64,000 bases of DNA, taken from positions 62,001 to 126,000 of the forward strand of contig NZ_JAVJSX010000031.1 in assembly GCF_040219215.1 (NCBI RefSeq), written 5' to 3'. The notes under the pieces were generated by a model. The model saw nothing but the letters and a program-made list of their open reading frames with translations, ran no database searches and was not told where the DNA came from. A program made the position numbers and the translations under genes. The DNA comes from Thalassobaculum_A sp040219215 (GTDB taxonomy: Bacteria; Pseudomonadota; Alphaproteobacteria; Thalassobaculales; Thalassobaculaceae). Numbering within the stretch: position 1 is the stretch's first letter; each line of letters begins with the position of its first letter. Positions 10,139-18,952 of this stretch are shown here, piece by piece.

Positions 10139-12072
10139 TGTCCTCGATCGAGTTCCGCAAGGATCTGTTCGCCAACGAACGCGACGACAACCTGAACGAG
10201 GTCGGCAAGCCGACGATCCGGCAGGACATCCTCGGGCATGTGACCGGCAGCTCAAAGTACTATGACGACCATCTGTTCGACGGGCTGTTGCACATGCGCT
10301 GTGTGCGCTCGCCCCATCATCACGCGCGGATCCGCAGGATAGACACTTCGGCGGTGGAGCGGATGGAAGGCGTTGTTCGCATCGTCCGGCCATCCGATAT
10401 TCCGCGAAACCTCAACACCTTGCTCTCGCTGATTAATTTCGGTCGAGACGACGAGGAACTGCTGGCAACCAAGAAGGTCGCCTACAAGGGCGAACCGGTA
10501 CTGGCGATCATCGCGACGTCGGAACGCCTCGCACGTGATGCAGTGTCGGCGGTGCGGGTCGATTGGGAGGTACTACCCCATGTCCTCGACGTCGAGGAAG
10601 CGCTGCAGCCCAACGCGCCGGTGGTCAACGACGAGTATCCCAACAACACCTTCGACTATCACGAACGCTACGATCACCAGAAGCTCCGCTTCGGAGATGT
10701 GGAAACGGCGTTTGCGAACGCCGACCACATCGTCGAGGGCGAGTACCAGATGTCGCCCATCGAGCAGGCGCCGATGGAAACCTGCGGTGCAATTGCTGCG
10801 CCCGAAACCAATGATCGCATCGTCTGCCATACATCCACCCAGGCATTGTTCTTCTCACTCGGGACAACGGCAAAGCTGCTCGACATGCCGTCGTCACGGT
10901 TGCACTTCGTAGGCGGTACGGTCGGCGGTGGTTTCGGCGGCAAGGTTGACAGCCTGGTAGAGCCGATGGCGGTCCTCGGAGCCATCCTCACGGGACGTCC
11001 CGTCAAGTTCATGTGGGACCGTGCAGAGGAGATGCAGGTCGGTGCCCCCCGAGGCGCCGAACGATGGCGGATCAAGGACGGGGTGATGTCGGACGGCCGG
11101 ATCGTCGCCCGCTCGTTCACCGGGTTCTTTGACTCCGGCGCCTACACCCGTCTGTCCTCTTACGCGATCATCAAGGGGACCGGCCATCTTCCGGGGCCCT
11201 ATTCGATCCCGAATGTCGCTGCCAACGTTTACTGCGTCTACACGAACCGGACACCGGCGACCGCTATGCGAGGCTTCGGCATCACCGGGGTGGATTTCTC
11301 GATCGAGTGCCAGATGGACAAGGTCGCCGAAGTGGTCGGAATGAATCCGATCGACCTGCGACTGCTGAACGCCTACCGCGATGGGGACATGAAGGCCCAT
11401 CGTCGAGTGGCGAAGAACACCGCCCTCATCGAGTGTTGTCAGGTTGTCGCCCAGAAGGCCGGCATTGCCATCCGTCCCGATCTGGCCAAGGCGTCGAGCC
11501 TGATTGGCGGAGGGGGCGATCGCGCGGTGATTCCGGAGACGGTTACCGACCAAGCCTCGCGCATCGGAGATCGCCGGCGCGGCGCAATTCCGACCGAGCC
11601 CTTGGCGGGTGCAACGTCCAAGGGAAGAATCCCGGCTGGAACCTCGGGCGAACCGGTTGTCGCTGCGGAGCCCCAGCGGGAGGACATGCGGATCGATCCG
11701 GCCCGTGTCGGCCACGCAGTCTCGACCGTACCGAAGAGCGCTTCGACCTCAGGCCCGGTGACCACGCCATCCGTCGTTTCAGCATCGGCGACGACGCCGG
11801 GTCCGTCCGGTGCGGTCCGTCCGGCGCCGGTACCCACGGTCTCGCCGGCCTCCACGACGCCGGCGCGGCCCTCGGCATTCGCAGCGCCGATACCCCCACG
11901 GCCGACAACCCCTGGCTCGCCCGCTCCAGCGGCGGCGGTGCCTGCTGATGAAACCCCGCCTCCTTCGCCGTCGACGCCGGGCGGCAGTCCCCACGATCCG
12001 GGAAAGCCATTCCAGCAGGGCGTCCGGCGGCCGGGCGTCTCGCGGTTTCTGTCGGGCACCAGGAGGCGCTGA
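10138..12072 (+). CDS. Molybdopterin-binding subunit, N-terminal half, with long Pro-rich tail
   Basis: 644 residues. Residues 1 to about 450 match the first half of a xanthine dehydrogenase-family large subunit: TGSSKYYDDHLFDGLLHMR near the start, the glycine motif VGGGFGGKVD and the active-site loop AMRGFGITG. The C-terminal Mo-cofactor domain is absent and sits in the next gene. From about residue 455 to the end is a low-complexity tail rich in Pro, Ala, Ser and Thr, ending in Arg-rich FLSGTRRR. The CO dehydrogenase motif AYRCSFR is missing, so this is not a CODH. Eubacterium barkeri nicotinate dehydrogenase is a known enzyme with a similarly split large subunit. Confidence 0.88.
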   Translation: MSSIEFRKDLFANERDDNLNEVGKPTIRQDILGHVTGSSKYYDDHLFDGLLHMRCVRSPHHHARIRRIDTSAVERMEGVVRIVRPSDIPRNLNTLLSLINFGRDDEELLATKKVAYKGEPVLAIIATSERLARDAVSAVRVDWEVLPHVLDVEEALQPNAPVVNDEYPNNTFDYHERYDHQKLRFGDVETAFANADHIVEGEYQMSPIEQAPMETCGAIAAPETNDRIVCHTSTQALFFSLGTTAKLLDMPSSRLHFVGGTVGGGFGGKVDSLVEPMAVLGAILTGRPVKFMWDRAEEMQVGAPRGAERWRIKDGVMSDGRIVARSFTGFFDSGAYTRLSSYAIIKGTGHLPGPYSIPNVAANVYCVYTNRTPATAMRGFGITGVDFSIECQMDKVAEVVGMNPIDLRLLNAYRDGDMKAHRRVAKNTALIECCQVVAQKAGIAIRPDLAKASSLIGGGGDRAVIPETVTDQASRIGDRRRGAIPTEPLAGATSKGRIPAGTSGEPVVAAEPQREDMRIDPARVGHAVSTVPKSASTSGPVTTPSVVSASATTPGPSGAVRPAPVPTVSPASTTPARPSAFAAPIPPRPTTPGSPAPAAAVPADETPPPSPSTPGGSPHDPGKPFQQGVRRPGVSRFLSGTRRR

Positions 12073-12074
12073 TC

Positions 12075-13097
12075 ATGGCAATTCACAAGGGCCGCGGTTT
12101 CGCCTGCATCAACTACCCGATCGGCATGAACCTGGGCGGAGACCCCAGCCAGGCACTGGTACACGCCACGCCCGATGGGAAGTTCATGGTGACCTTGAGT
12201 GCCATCGATCTGGGCCAAGGCATGAAGTCCGTTACCCGGCAGATTGCGGCGGAAGCCATCGGCGTGCCGATCGCCGATGTCTACGTCGATACGGCCGACA
12301 GCGATACCGGCGCTCACGACATGGGCAGCTTCGCGTCACGCGGCACACATCGGGTTGGCAATGCAGTGATCCGGGCGTCGATCGAGGCACGCAACCAGAT
12401 GCTGGAGGCGGCAGCCGAGGAACTGGAGGTCGACCCAGCCGACCTCGATACCGATGGCAAAGGCAATATTCACGTCAAGGGCGCTCCCGGCCGCTCGATC
12501 ACGGTGGCGGAAACAGCGATCGCCGCGCAGTTCAAGCAGGGCCGCACGTTGTCCGGCCGTGGCATCTTCCTGATTCCGCCCAGCGGGGCCGACCCGGAGA
12601 CCGGAGAGATGACGCCGGTGACGTGCTTCGCGCACGCCGCACTCGTCGTGGACCTTCAGGTTGACGACGAGACCGGGGAAGTCACGGTCAACGAGATCAA
12701 CTCCGCCTATGAAGTGGGCCGGGCACTCAATCCCAAGATGGTCGAACAGCAACTGATCGGCGGGGCGTGGATGGGTGTGAGCCACGCGCTGTATGAGACA
12801 ACGGAGCCCTACTATCCGGCGCGCGATCATGGTCCGGTGGATTTCAACGCTTACCTCATGCCGGGTCCCGGCGAGATCGTGCCCCATAATATCGCCGTGC
12901 TGGAACGCCCGGCCGAGGACGCACCGTATGGCGGGAAAGGTCCCGGCGAGATGTGCGCCAACCCGGTGCTGCCCGCGATCGCGAACGCCGTCTACGATGC
13001 TGTCGGCGTGCGGTGCGACACGCTGCCGATCACGCCGGAGAAGGTGCTTCGCGGGATCCGCGCCAACGGTGGCGTCCGTCGACGGGGCGCTCTCTAA
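12075..13097 (+). CDS. Molybdopterin-binding subunit, C-terminal half
   Basis: 340 residues, corresponding to the second Mo-cofactor domain of the large subunit. Visible are the cofactor-binding LGQGMKSVTRQIAAE, the HDMGSFASRGTHRVGNAV stretch, and the C-terminal GKGPGEMCANPVLPAIANAV, which carries the conserved catalytic glutamate (the family has GVGE or GxGE). ATG 12075 is two bases after the stop of the first half, with GGAGG just upstream. Together the two halves should make one active site. The stop of this gene overlaps the MoxR start by one base (TAATG). Confidence 0.9.
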   Translation: MAIHKGRGFACINYPIGMNLGGDPSQALVHATPDGKFMVTLSAIDLGQGMKSVTRQIAAEAIGVPIADVYVDTADSDTGAHDMGSFASRGTHRVGNAVIRASIEARNQMLEAAAEELEVDPADLDTDGKGNIHVKGAPGRSITVAETAIAAQFKQGRTLSGRGIFLIPPSGADPETGEMTPVTCFAHAALVVDLQVDDETGEVTVNEINSAYEVGRALNPKMVEQQLIGGAWMGVSHALYETTEPYYPARDHGPVDFNAYLMPGPGEIVPHNIAVLERPAEDAPYGGKGPGEMCANPVLPAIANAVYDAVGVRCDTLPITPEKVLRGIRANGGVRRRGAL

Positions 13098-13978
13098 TGC
13101 CGGTTCGGCCGATCATCGGCGGGATCGGGTCACCCGAGGCGCTTCAGGCGGCCTTGGTGGGCGCCCAGTATCTCGCCGACGAAGGGCTCGCCACAGCGGC
13201 CTATCTGGCGCTGGCGCTGGGCAAGCCGTTGCTGCTGGAGGGGGCGCCCGGAGTTGGCAAGACCGAAGCGGCAAAGGCGATCGCTGCGGTGCTGTCCCGC
13301 CGCGTGATCAGGCTGCAATGCTACGAAGGGATCGACGCGGCGGCGGCACTGTACGAATGGAACTATCCGCGACAGATGCTGGCGATCCGACAGGCGGAGC
13401 AGGATCACGTCAATATCTACGCCGACGAGTATCTTCTGGAACGTCCACTGCTCGCGGCACTGCGCGACCCTAACCAGAACCTGCTGCTGATCGACGAGAT
13501 CGATCGTTCGGACCAGGAGTTCGAGGCATTCCTGCTGGAGTTCCTGTCCGATTTCGCGATTTCGATTCCCGAGATCGGCACCATTCGCGCGAGCCGTCAT
13601 CCGATCGTCGTGCTGACCTCGAACCGCACGCGGGACCTCCACGAGGCATTGCGTCGGAGGTGCGTCTATCACTGGATCGACTATCCATCGCCCACGCTGG
13701 AAGCGGAGATCGTCATGGCGCGCGCCAGCGCGGTCGCCCGGACGACGGCGGATGCGGTCGTCGCGGCGGTCGGCCGGCTCCGGGCCGAGCCATTGGCCAA
13801 GCCGCCGGGGGTTGCGGAGACCGTGGAGTGGGCCGAGGCCGCCACCTTGCTGCATTCCCAGGGCGGCAGCTGGCCGGAGGCATTCCGGCGGGCGATTGGG
13901 GTGGCGCTCAAGGACCAGGACGACCTCACCTACATGGCGCCGAGGCTGGACACGGTGATCCCGGGGGAGGCGGCATGA
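13097..13978 (+). CDS. MoxR-family AAA+ ATPase (CoxD-like)
   Basis: 293 residues, cytosolic chaperone-like ATPase. Walker A is GAPGVGKT at residues 49-56, Walker B LLLIDEID, with sensor-1 VVLTSNRTRDL. Start ATG 13097 overlaps the previous stop; the longer open frame upstream is a shadow. MoxR proteins work with VWA-domain partners, and in CO dehydrogenase clusters CoxD with CoxE completes the Mo-containing active site. The same pairing with the next gene here points to maturation of the split hydroxylase. Confidence 0.93.
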   Translation: MPVRPIIGGIGSPEALQAALVGAQYLADEGLATAAYLALALGKPLLLEGAPGVGKTEAAKAIAAVLSRRVIRLQCYEGIDAAAALYEWNYPRQMLAIRQAEQDHVNIYADEYLLERPLLAALRDPNQNLLLIDEIDRSDQEFEAFLLEFLSDFAISIPEIGTIRASRHPIVVLTSNRTRDLHEALRRRCVYHWIDYPSPTLEAEIVMARASAVARTTADAVVAAVGRLRAEPLAKPPGVAETVEWAEAATLLHSQGGSWPEAFRRAIGVALKDQDDLTYMAPRLDTVIPGEAA

Positions 13979-15075
13979 CAATCCCGAACGCCGCCCGCCC
14001 GTTTATCGAGTTCCCGAGCGTTCTGCGCAGGCACGGTTTCTCGGTCGCGCCGGACCAGACGATGGGCTTCATCGAAGCCGTCGGCTTGCTGGGCCCCCGC
14101 GGCATGGACGACATCCGCCGTGCGGCCATCGCCATGCTGGCGGTTCCCCGAGAACGAGAGACCGAGTTCGACGCACTGTTCCGGGCGTTCTTCCTTGGCC
14201 AGACCATCGCGACGCCGGTTCCGTCGCTGGACGAGGACGAAGTTGAAGCACACGAGCCCGACGGCGCTGTCTCCGAGGTCGAACAGGGCGACGAGCTTTC
14301 CGATGTTGGCGTCAGGGCAACGGCTGCGGAGCGTTTGACATCCCGAACACTTGAGGTTGGCGACCGGTCCGATGTGCTCGTCCGGTTCGAACGGCTCGCG
14401 CCGGTCAGGCTGCCGCGCCGGCGAAGCTACCGATATGCCCCAACCAAGCGAAGCGGCGTCCTGGATCTGCGCCGCACGTTGCGCGAGGCTGCCCGCCGCG
14501 GTGGTGAGGCAACGACCCTGAAGACCCGCCGGCGCAGGACGCGGCAGCGACGGGTGGTGCTCCTGATCGACATCTCGGGTTCGATGCGGGAACGCACCGA
14601 TGCGTCGCTTCGCTTTGCCCATGCCCTGGTCCAGTCGGCGGAGCGGGTTGACGTGTTCACGCTGGGGACCCGGCTCACCCGGATCACTCGGGATCTTCTC
14701 CCCCGAGATCGAGAACGCGCACTCGCCCGCGTGGGTCAACTGGTTGCAGACTTCGATGGCGGCACCCGGATCGGTGAGGCGCTCCGAACGTTCCTCGACG
14801 TACCGCGATACGCCGGTTTCGCTCGTGGAGCATTGGTCCTGGTCCTCTCGGACGGTCTCGAACGTGGTGGACCGGAGGCGATGATTGACAGCGTGCATCG
14901 CCTTGCTCGTGTGGCCTGGCGGCTCGACTGGTTGAGCCCGCTTGCCGGTGACCCTGGATACCGCCCCGAAACCTCCGCGCTGTCGGCAGTGCTGGGCTCG
15001 CTCGACGCGCTTGCCGATGGTTCCGGGCTGGATGCGATTTGCGATCACGTGCTCGGCCTGGGGAGAAGCCGATGA
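13975..15075 (+). CDS. VWA domain-containing protein (CoxE-like)
   Basis: 366 residues. The first 160 residues are helical with an acidic stretch (DEDEVEAHEPDG); the C-terminal half is a von Willebrand A domain with an intact MIDAS: DISGSM near residue 198, the threonine in GGTRIGEAL and the aspartate in LSDGLERGG. Overlaps MoxR by ATGA. In the CO dehydrogenase system CoxE pairs with the MoxR protein CoxD. Presumed cytosolic, maturation factor for the hydroxylase. Confidence 0.92.
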   Translation: MTIPNAARPFIEFPSVLRRHGFSVAPDQTMGFIEAVGLLGPRGMDDIRRAAIAMLAVPRERETEFDALFRAFFLGQTIATPVPSLDEDEVEAHEPDGAVSEVEQGDELSDVGVRATAAERLTSRTLEVGDRSDVLVRFERLAPVRLPRRRSYRYAPTKRSGVLDLRRTLREAARRGGEATTLKTRRRRTRQRRVVLLIDISGSMRERTDASLRFAHALVQSAERVDVFTLGTRLTRITRDLLPRDRERALARVGQLVADFDGGTRIGEALRTFLDVPRYAGFARGALVLVLSDGLERGGPEAMIDSVHRLARVAWRLDWLSPLAGDPGYRPETSALSAVLGSLDALADGSGLDAICDHVLGLGRSR

Positions 15076-15947
15076 TCGATGCGCACCATCACATCTGGCT
15101 TCAGAAGGATCTCCCCTGGCTGCTGGGACCGGAGCAGCCTCGGATCTTCGGACCCTACGCAGCGATCAAGCGCGACTACGAAATCGAGGAGTTTCTCGGG
15201 GATATCACTGGCCTCGGCATATCGAAATCCGTCTACGTGCAGGCCAACTGGCCCGTGGACCGGTTCGAAGACGAGGTCGCCTGGGTCCAGTCGGTCGCTG
15301 ATGCCCGAGGGTGGCCACACGCAATTGTCGGCTATGCGGATTTCACCGAGCCGGACATTCGCCCTCAACTCGAGCGGTTGAAGGGTTACCCGCTGATGCG
15401 AGGGATACGCCAGCAGTTTCACTGGCACCGGAACCCGCTGTACCGGTTTGCCGCCCGTCCCGATCTCGCGTCCGACCCGACGGTGAGGAAGAACATCGCG
15501 CGCCTCGCCGATTATGGCTGGTCGTTCGATCTTCAGGTGTTCGCAGACCAAATGCAGGGGGCCGCGCGGCTTGCCGCCGCATGTCCCGAGGTGACGTTCA
15601 TTCTCCAGCACGCAGGCATGCTGGAGGACACGACCGAGGCCGGGATCTCGGCCTGGTCCGACGGCATGGCGCGACTGGCGGATTGTCCGAACGTTGTGTC
15701 CAAACTGTCCGGCTTCGGCACCTTCATTCACCGGAACGACCCGGGTTTCATCGCCCGGATGATCGCCGAGACGGTCGGGATCTTCGGCGCCGATCGATGC
15801 CTGTTCGGGTCTAACTTCCCGATCGAGAAGATCTGGGTGACCTACGACGACCTGCTCTCTGCCTTTCAGGCTGGAGCCGCCAGGCTCACCACCGACCAGC
15901 GCAAGGCGATCTTCGAGGAAACCGCACAACGCATTTACCGGATTTGA
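15072..15947 (+). CDS. Amidohydrolase family (lactonase-like, COG3618 type) protein
   Basis: 291 residues, metal-dependent TIM-barrel hydrolase. Metal-ligand motif DAHHHIW opens the protein, QHAGM supplies the mid-barrel histidine and FGSNFPIEK the closing motif of the fuconolactonase-like branch, which opens sugar lactones and similar rings. It overlaps the VWA gene by ATGA. Given two further lactonase-type genes downstream, it probably cleaves a cyclic ester or amide made by the hydroxylase (inference). Confidence 0.88.
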   Translation: MIDAHHHIWLQKDLPWLLGPEQPRIFGPYAAIKRDYEIEEFLGDITGLGISKSVYVQANWPVDRFEDEVAWVQSVADARGWPHAIVGYADFTEPDIRPQLERLKGYPLMRGIRQQFHWHRNPLYRFAARPDLASDPTVRKNIARLADYGWSFDLQVFADQMQGAARLAAACPEVTFILQHAGMLEDTTEAGISAWSDGMARLADCPNVVSKLSGFGTFIHRNDPGFIARMIAETVGIFGADRCLFGSNFPIEKIWVTYDDLLSAFQAGAARLTTDQRKAIFEETAQRIYRI

Positions 15948-15985
15948 CGATCAAGGGGGCAGACCCCCGGACCAGGGAGAACAAC

Positions 15986-16834
15986 ATGGCACTCACCATC
16001 CACGTTCTGGACTACGGCGACATCGAGTTGGAGACGAGTTTTCTGGTGCTGGGCCACGAATGCGGACGTGCGCGCCGGGTACCGGTCTATGGCTTCCTGA
16101 TCCTGGGTGGCCGCTATCCGGTCGTGGTCGACACCGGATACCGCGACAACGCGATCATGGAATCCCTCGGCATGCGTGGGCTGCAGTATCACGACAACAT
16201 GATCGAGAATCAGTTGTCCCGGCACGGCGTCAAACTGGGAGACGTCCGCTACGTCCTTCACACCCATCTCCACATCGATCACGCCGGCAAGGACGACAAG
16301 TTCCCCATGAACACGACCGTGGTCATCAACCGCCGGGAGATGGAGTTCTCGGTCTCCGGGATCATGTATCCGCAGTACCCGAAGCCCGACATTCTCCACT
16401 TGGTCGAGCGGATCTACGAGCCGGAAGCGATGCGATTCCTTGATCTTGAGATCACAGGCGCCGAGGAAATCATCCCCGGGGTCTGGTGCGAACCGGCCGG
16501 AGCCCACACCGAAGGCTCGATGAACGTGATTGTCGAAACCGCTGAAGGCCTCGCCTGCATCTGCGGCGACGTGATCTACGACTTCACCGATCAGGTCGTG
16601 AATCACGTGATGACCAACAACTACATGGAGCCGAGAGTCACCGGGAACCATTCCGGCTCGAAGCGCGAGGAGAAGGGAGCGATCAAGAAGTTGCTGAACA
16701 ACTATACGTTCCTTCTGCCCGTCCACGATCGGCCGGCCCGGATCGAGAACGCGCAAGTGGTCGGGCGCCTGGGCATGACGGTTCCCGGCCCGATGACCGA
16801 GTCCCTGCCGGCTCGCCACTGGTTCCCGGCCTGA
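15986..16834 (+). CDS. Metallo-beta-lactamase-fold hydrolase (N-acyl homoserine lactonase-like)
   Basis: 282 residues. The dinuclear zinc motif HTHLHIDHAG is complete, with further ligand histidine in GAHTEGSMNV and aspartate in CICGDVIYD. Start ATG 15986 follows GGGAG at about 15975; an earlier TTG in frame at 15944 overlaps the previous stop and is less likely. The branch includes quorum-quenching AHL lactonases, but the context of two other lactonase-type genes suggests a catabolic lactone. Confidence 0.88.
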   Translation: MALTIHVLDYGDIELETSFLVLGHECGRARRVPVYGFLILGGRYPVVVDTGYRDNAIMESLGMRGLQYHDNMIENQLSRHGVKLGDVRYVLHTHLHIDHAGKDDKFPMNTTVVINRREMEFSVSGIMYPQYPKPDILHLVERIYEPEAMRFLDLEITGAEEIIPGVWCEPAGAHTEGSMNVIVETAEGLACICGDVIYDFTDQVVNHVMTNNYMEPRVTGNHSGSKREEKGAIKKLLNNYTFLLPVHDRPARIENAQVVGRLGMTVPGPMTESLPARHWFPA

Positions 16835-16876
16835 TCCACTGCGCCCAGCGGCAGGGCCTGAAGGAGAACGCGCGAC

Positions 16877-18478
16877 ATGTCCCATACCGCGATCGACGGC
16901 CGCTTTGCGGATCTGATCAACCTGAATACGCCGGTCAATCGACTTGGCACCGGCTTTGTGTTCACCGAGGGACCGATCTGGCATCCGACGGAGCGGCATC
17001 TGTTGTTCTCCGACATGCCCGGGGATGTCCGCCGCCGGTGGACATCCGACGGAACGGTGCAGGAAGTCATGCGCCCGTCCAACAAGGGCAACGGAATGAC
17101 CTATGACGCGGACCTCAACCTCCTGGTCTGCGAACACTCTACGTCGTCGGTCGTCCGGTTTCGGCCGGACGGGGGGCGGGAGGTGCTGTGCTCGCATTTC
17201 GAGGGCAAGGAGCTCAACTCGCCCAACGACATCTGCGTGCGATCCGACGGTCGAATTTACTTCACGGACCCCACCTATGGACGCCGGGAGCATTTCGGTG
17301 TGCCACGCCCGCTCCAGCAGGGATTCCAGGGTGTCTACATGCTCAAGCCGAGGCACCGGCCTGGGGACGAGCCGACGCTGGTTTCCGACCGGTACATGTT
17401 CCGACAACCGAACGGGCTCTGCTTCAGTCCGTGCGAGCGATGGATGTGGGTCAACGACACTGAGCAAGCCAACATTCGAATGTTCGATGTGGCGGAGGAT
17501 GGGCGCCTGATCAACGGCAAGGTCTTCGCGTCGGGCATCAAAGACTCGAACCGGCCGGGTGTGCCGGACGGAATGAAGGCCGATGTCGACGGCAACATCT
17601 ACGTGACCGCGCCCGGTGGTGTGTGGGTGTACTCGTTCCAGGGCATCAAGCTCGGCGAGATCGAGGTGCCGGAGATGGTCGCCAATCTCCACTGGGGTGA
17701 AGACGACTGGCATACGCTTTTCATGTGCGCCTGCACCTCACTCTACTCGGTCCGTCTGAAGACACGTGGCCGGAACGAACCGTTCATGCAGTCAAGGCCG
17801 ACGGTGTCGCCGAGTGTTGCGACGCCGGCCCCACTGCCGCCGGCCGCCGACCCGTCGGCGTCGCCCGACAGCACCATCCGGATCGACCCGTCGCGAACCG
17901 TGCTCATCCTCCAGGACCTGCAGAATGACGTGATGATGGAAGGCGGTGCGTTTGCGTCGACCGGCGCCCCGGATCACGCCCGGGCTCAGAACGTGGTCGA
18001 GAACGCCAAGTCCCTGGCCGAAGCCTGTCGTCGGGTGGGGATCACGGTGATTCATGTCTGGATGGTCTGCGAGCCGGGGCATCCGAGGCTGGCCCAGCAC
18101 GCGCCGCTGTTCCAGGGTCTCAAGGGGGAGAACGCGCTGGTTCGGGGTACATGGGGAGCCCAGCCGGTTCCGGGACTGGAGCCGAAGCCGGGCGACCTGG
18201 TGGTCGAGAAGATGTCGATGAGCGCCTGGGAGACCAGTCGTCTCGAGAGCTATCTCCGGCACGGCGGCACGGACACGATCATCAACTGCGGGGCCTGGAC
18301 GAACATGTCGGTGGAACACACCGCGCGCACCGCAGCGGACAAGGGGTACCGGGTTATCGTTCCGCAAGATGCCTGTTCAACGATGAACGCCCAGTGGCAT
18401 ACCGCATCGGTCGACTACGCGCTGGGCAACGTCGCGACAATAACCTCGGTCCGACATGTGATCGCAGCGCTTGTTTGA
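16877..18478 (+). CDS. Fusion: SMP-30/gluconolactonase and isochorismatase-like hydrolase
   Basis: 533 residues. Residues 1 to about 300 are an SMP-30 beta-propeller (EGPIWHPTERHLLFSDMPG, LNSPNDICVRSDGRIYFTD, VPDGMKADVDGNIYVT). A Pro/Ala/Ser-rich linker of about 35 residues follows. From about residue 335 an isochorismatase-type domain begins: Asp347 in LQDLQND and Lys445 in VVEKMSMSAW are in place, but the usual nucleophile cysteine position (GVxTNxCV in the family) reads GAWTNMSV, so it is Ser478. Cys471 lies seven residues earlier. ATG 16877 has GGAG upstream. Combines a ring-opening lactonase with a putative amidase-like partner. Confidence 0.87.
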   Translation: MSHTAIDGRFADLINLNTPVNRLGTGFVFTEGPIWHPTERHLLFSDMPGDVRRRWTSDGTVQEVMRPSNKGNGMTYDADLNLLVCEHSTSSVVRFRPDGGREVLCSHFEGKELNSPNDICVRSDGRIYFTDPTYGRREHFGVPRPLQQGFQGVYMLKPRHRPGDEPTLVSDRYMFRQPNGLCFSPCERWMWVNDTEQANIRMFDVAEDGRLINGKVFASGIKDSNRPGVPDGMKADVDGNIYVTAPGGVWVYSFQGIKLGEIEVPEMVANLHWGEDDWHTLFMCACTSLYSVRLKTRGRNEPFMQSRPTVSPSVATPAPLPPAADPSASPDSTIRIDPSRTVLILQDLQNDVMMEGGAFASTGAPDHARAQNVVENAKSLAEACRRVGITVIHVWMVCEPGHPRLAQHAPLFQGLKGENALVRGTWGAQPVPGLEPKPGDLVVEKMSMSAWETSRLESYLRHGGTDTIINCGAWTNMSVEHTARTAADKGYRVIVPQDACSTMNAQWHTASVDYALGNVATITSVRHVIAALV

Positions 18479-18500
18479 GTGGTCTGACGGCCTGTGACAC

Positions 18501-18523
18501 ACACAATTAGGATGAGATTGTGT
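18501..18523. terminator. Possible stem-loop downstream of the catabolic cluster
   Basis: A perfect 7-base inverted repeat, ACACAAT and ATTGTGT with a 9-base loop, lies 23 bases after the last stop codon of the cluster and is followed by TT. The U-run is too short for a strong intrinsic terminator. It could equally belong to the insertion-sequence debris that follows. Confidence 0.3.
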
Positions 18524-18599
18524 TTCGATCGGTGGGCGAAAGATGTTCTTGGCTCCGCACACGGCGATCGTGATCAATTTCAAGAGATCCATTTTAGAG

Positions 18600-18840
18600 C
18601 AGTTTCTCAGCTGACGGAATCGTAGGGGATTCCCGCTGAGGTAGGTTTGTGATTCAAGATACAGGCTGGTGAAGGAGGCCAGCCTGTATTACGCGACCTC
18701 GTTCGATGGGTATCCGCAGTCGGCTGGTCAGAGCAGTTGCGGACGGCATGACGCGGCGCTCGGCAGCCAAGCGCTTTGGGGTAGCGGCCTCTACGGCGGT
18801 CCAGAGAATGGTATCGGAGCACAACCGCCGAGGCTCTAAT
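18600..18840 (+). mobile_element. IS630-family remnant: 5' end and N-terminal helix-turn-helix of transposase
   Basis: From the ATG at 18706 the frame reads a helix-turn-helix start (RAVADGMTRRSAAKRFGVA) typical of IS630 transposases, then loses resemblance after about base 18830; the catalytic DDE part is missing. Upstream is a 9-base perfect inverted repeat, ACAGGCTGG at 18661-18669 and CCAGCCTGT at 18679-18687, and the pair GGAATC/GATTCC near 18617-18632. It marks the boundary between the catabolic cluster and the island. The stretch 18524-18600 shows nothing I recognise. Confidence 0.6.
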
Positions 18841-18952
18841 CACAACCGGATGAAAGTTCGGGGGCAGGCCACAGACAACCGGGCCGCCTGCGCCACCGAG
18901 ACACTCCGGTCTGTTCAGCTGAAAACTGGTAGCTACGAGTGGGAATCTGACT

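Noticed and set aside
8856..13097. Aerobic carbon monoxide dehydrogenase
   Set aside because: The Cox-like layout is similar, but the AYRCSFR active-site loop is absent and the large subunit is split.
15935..17713. Long minus-strand open frame (592 codons) opposite the MBL hydrolase and lactonase genes
   Set aside because: The + strand genes carry complete catalytic motifs; the antisense frame shows only composition effects.
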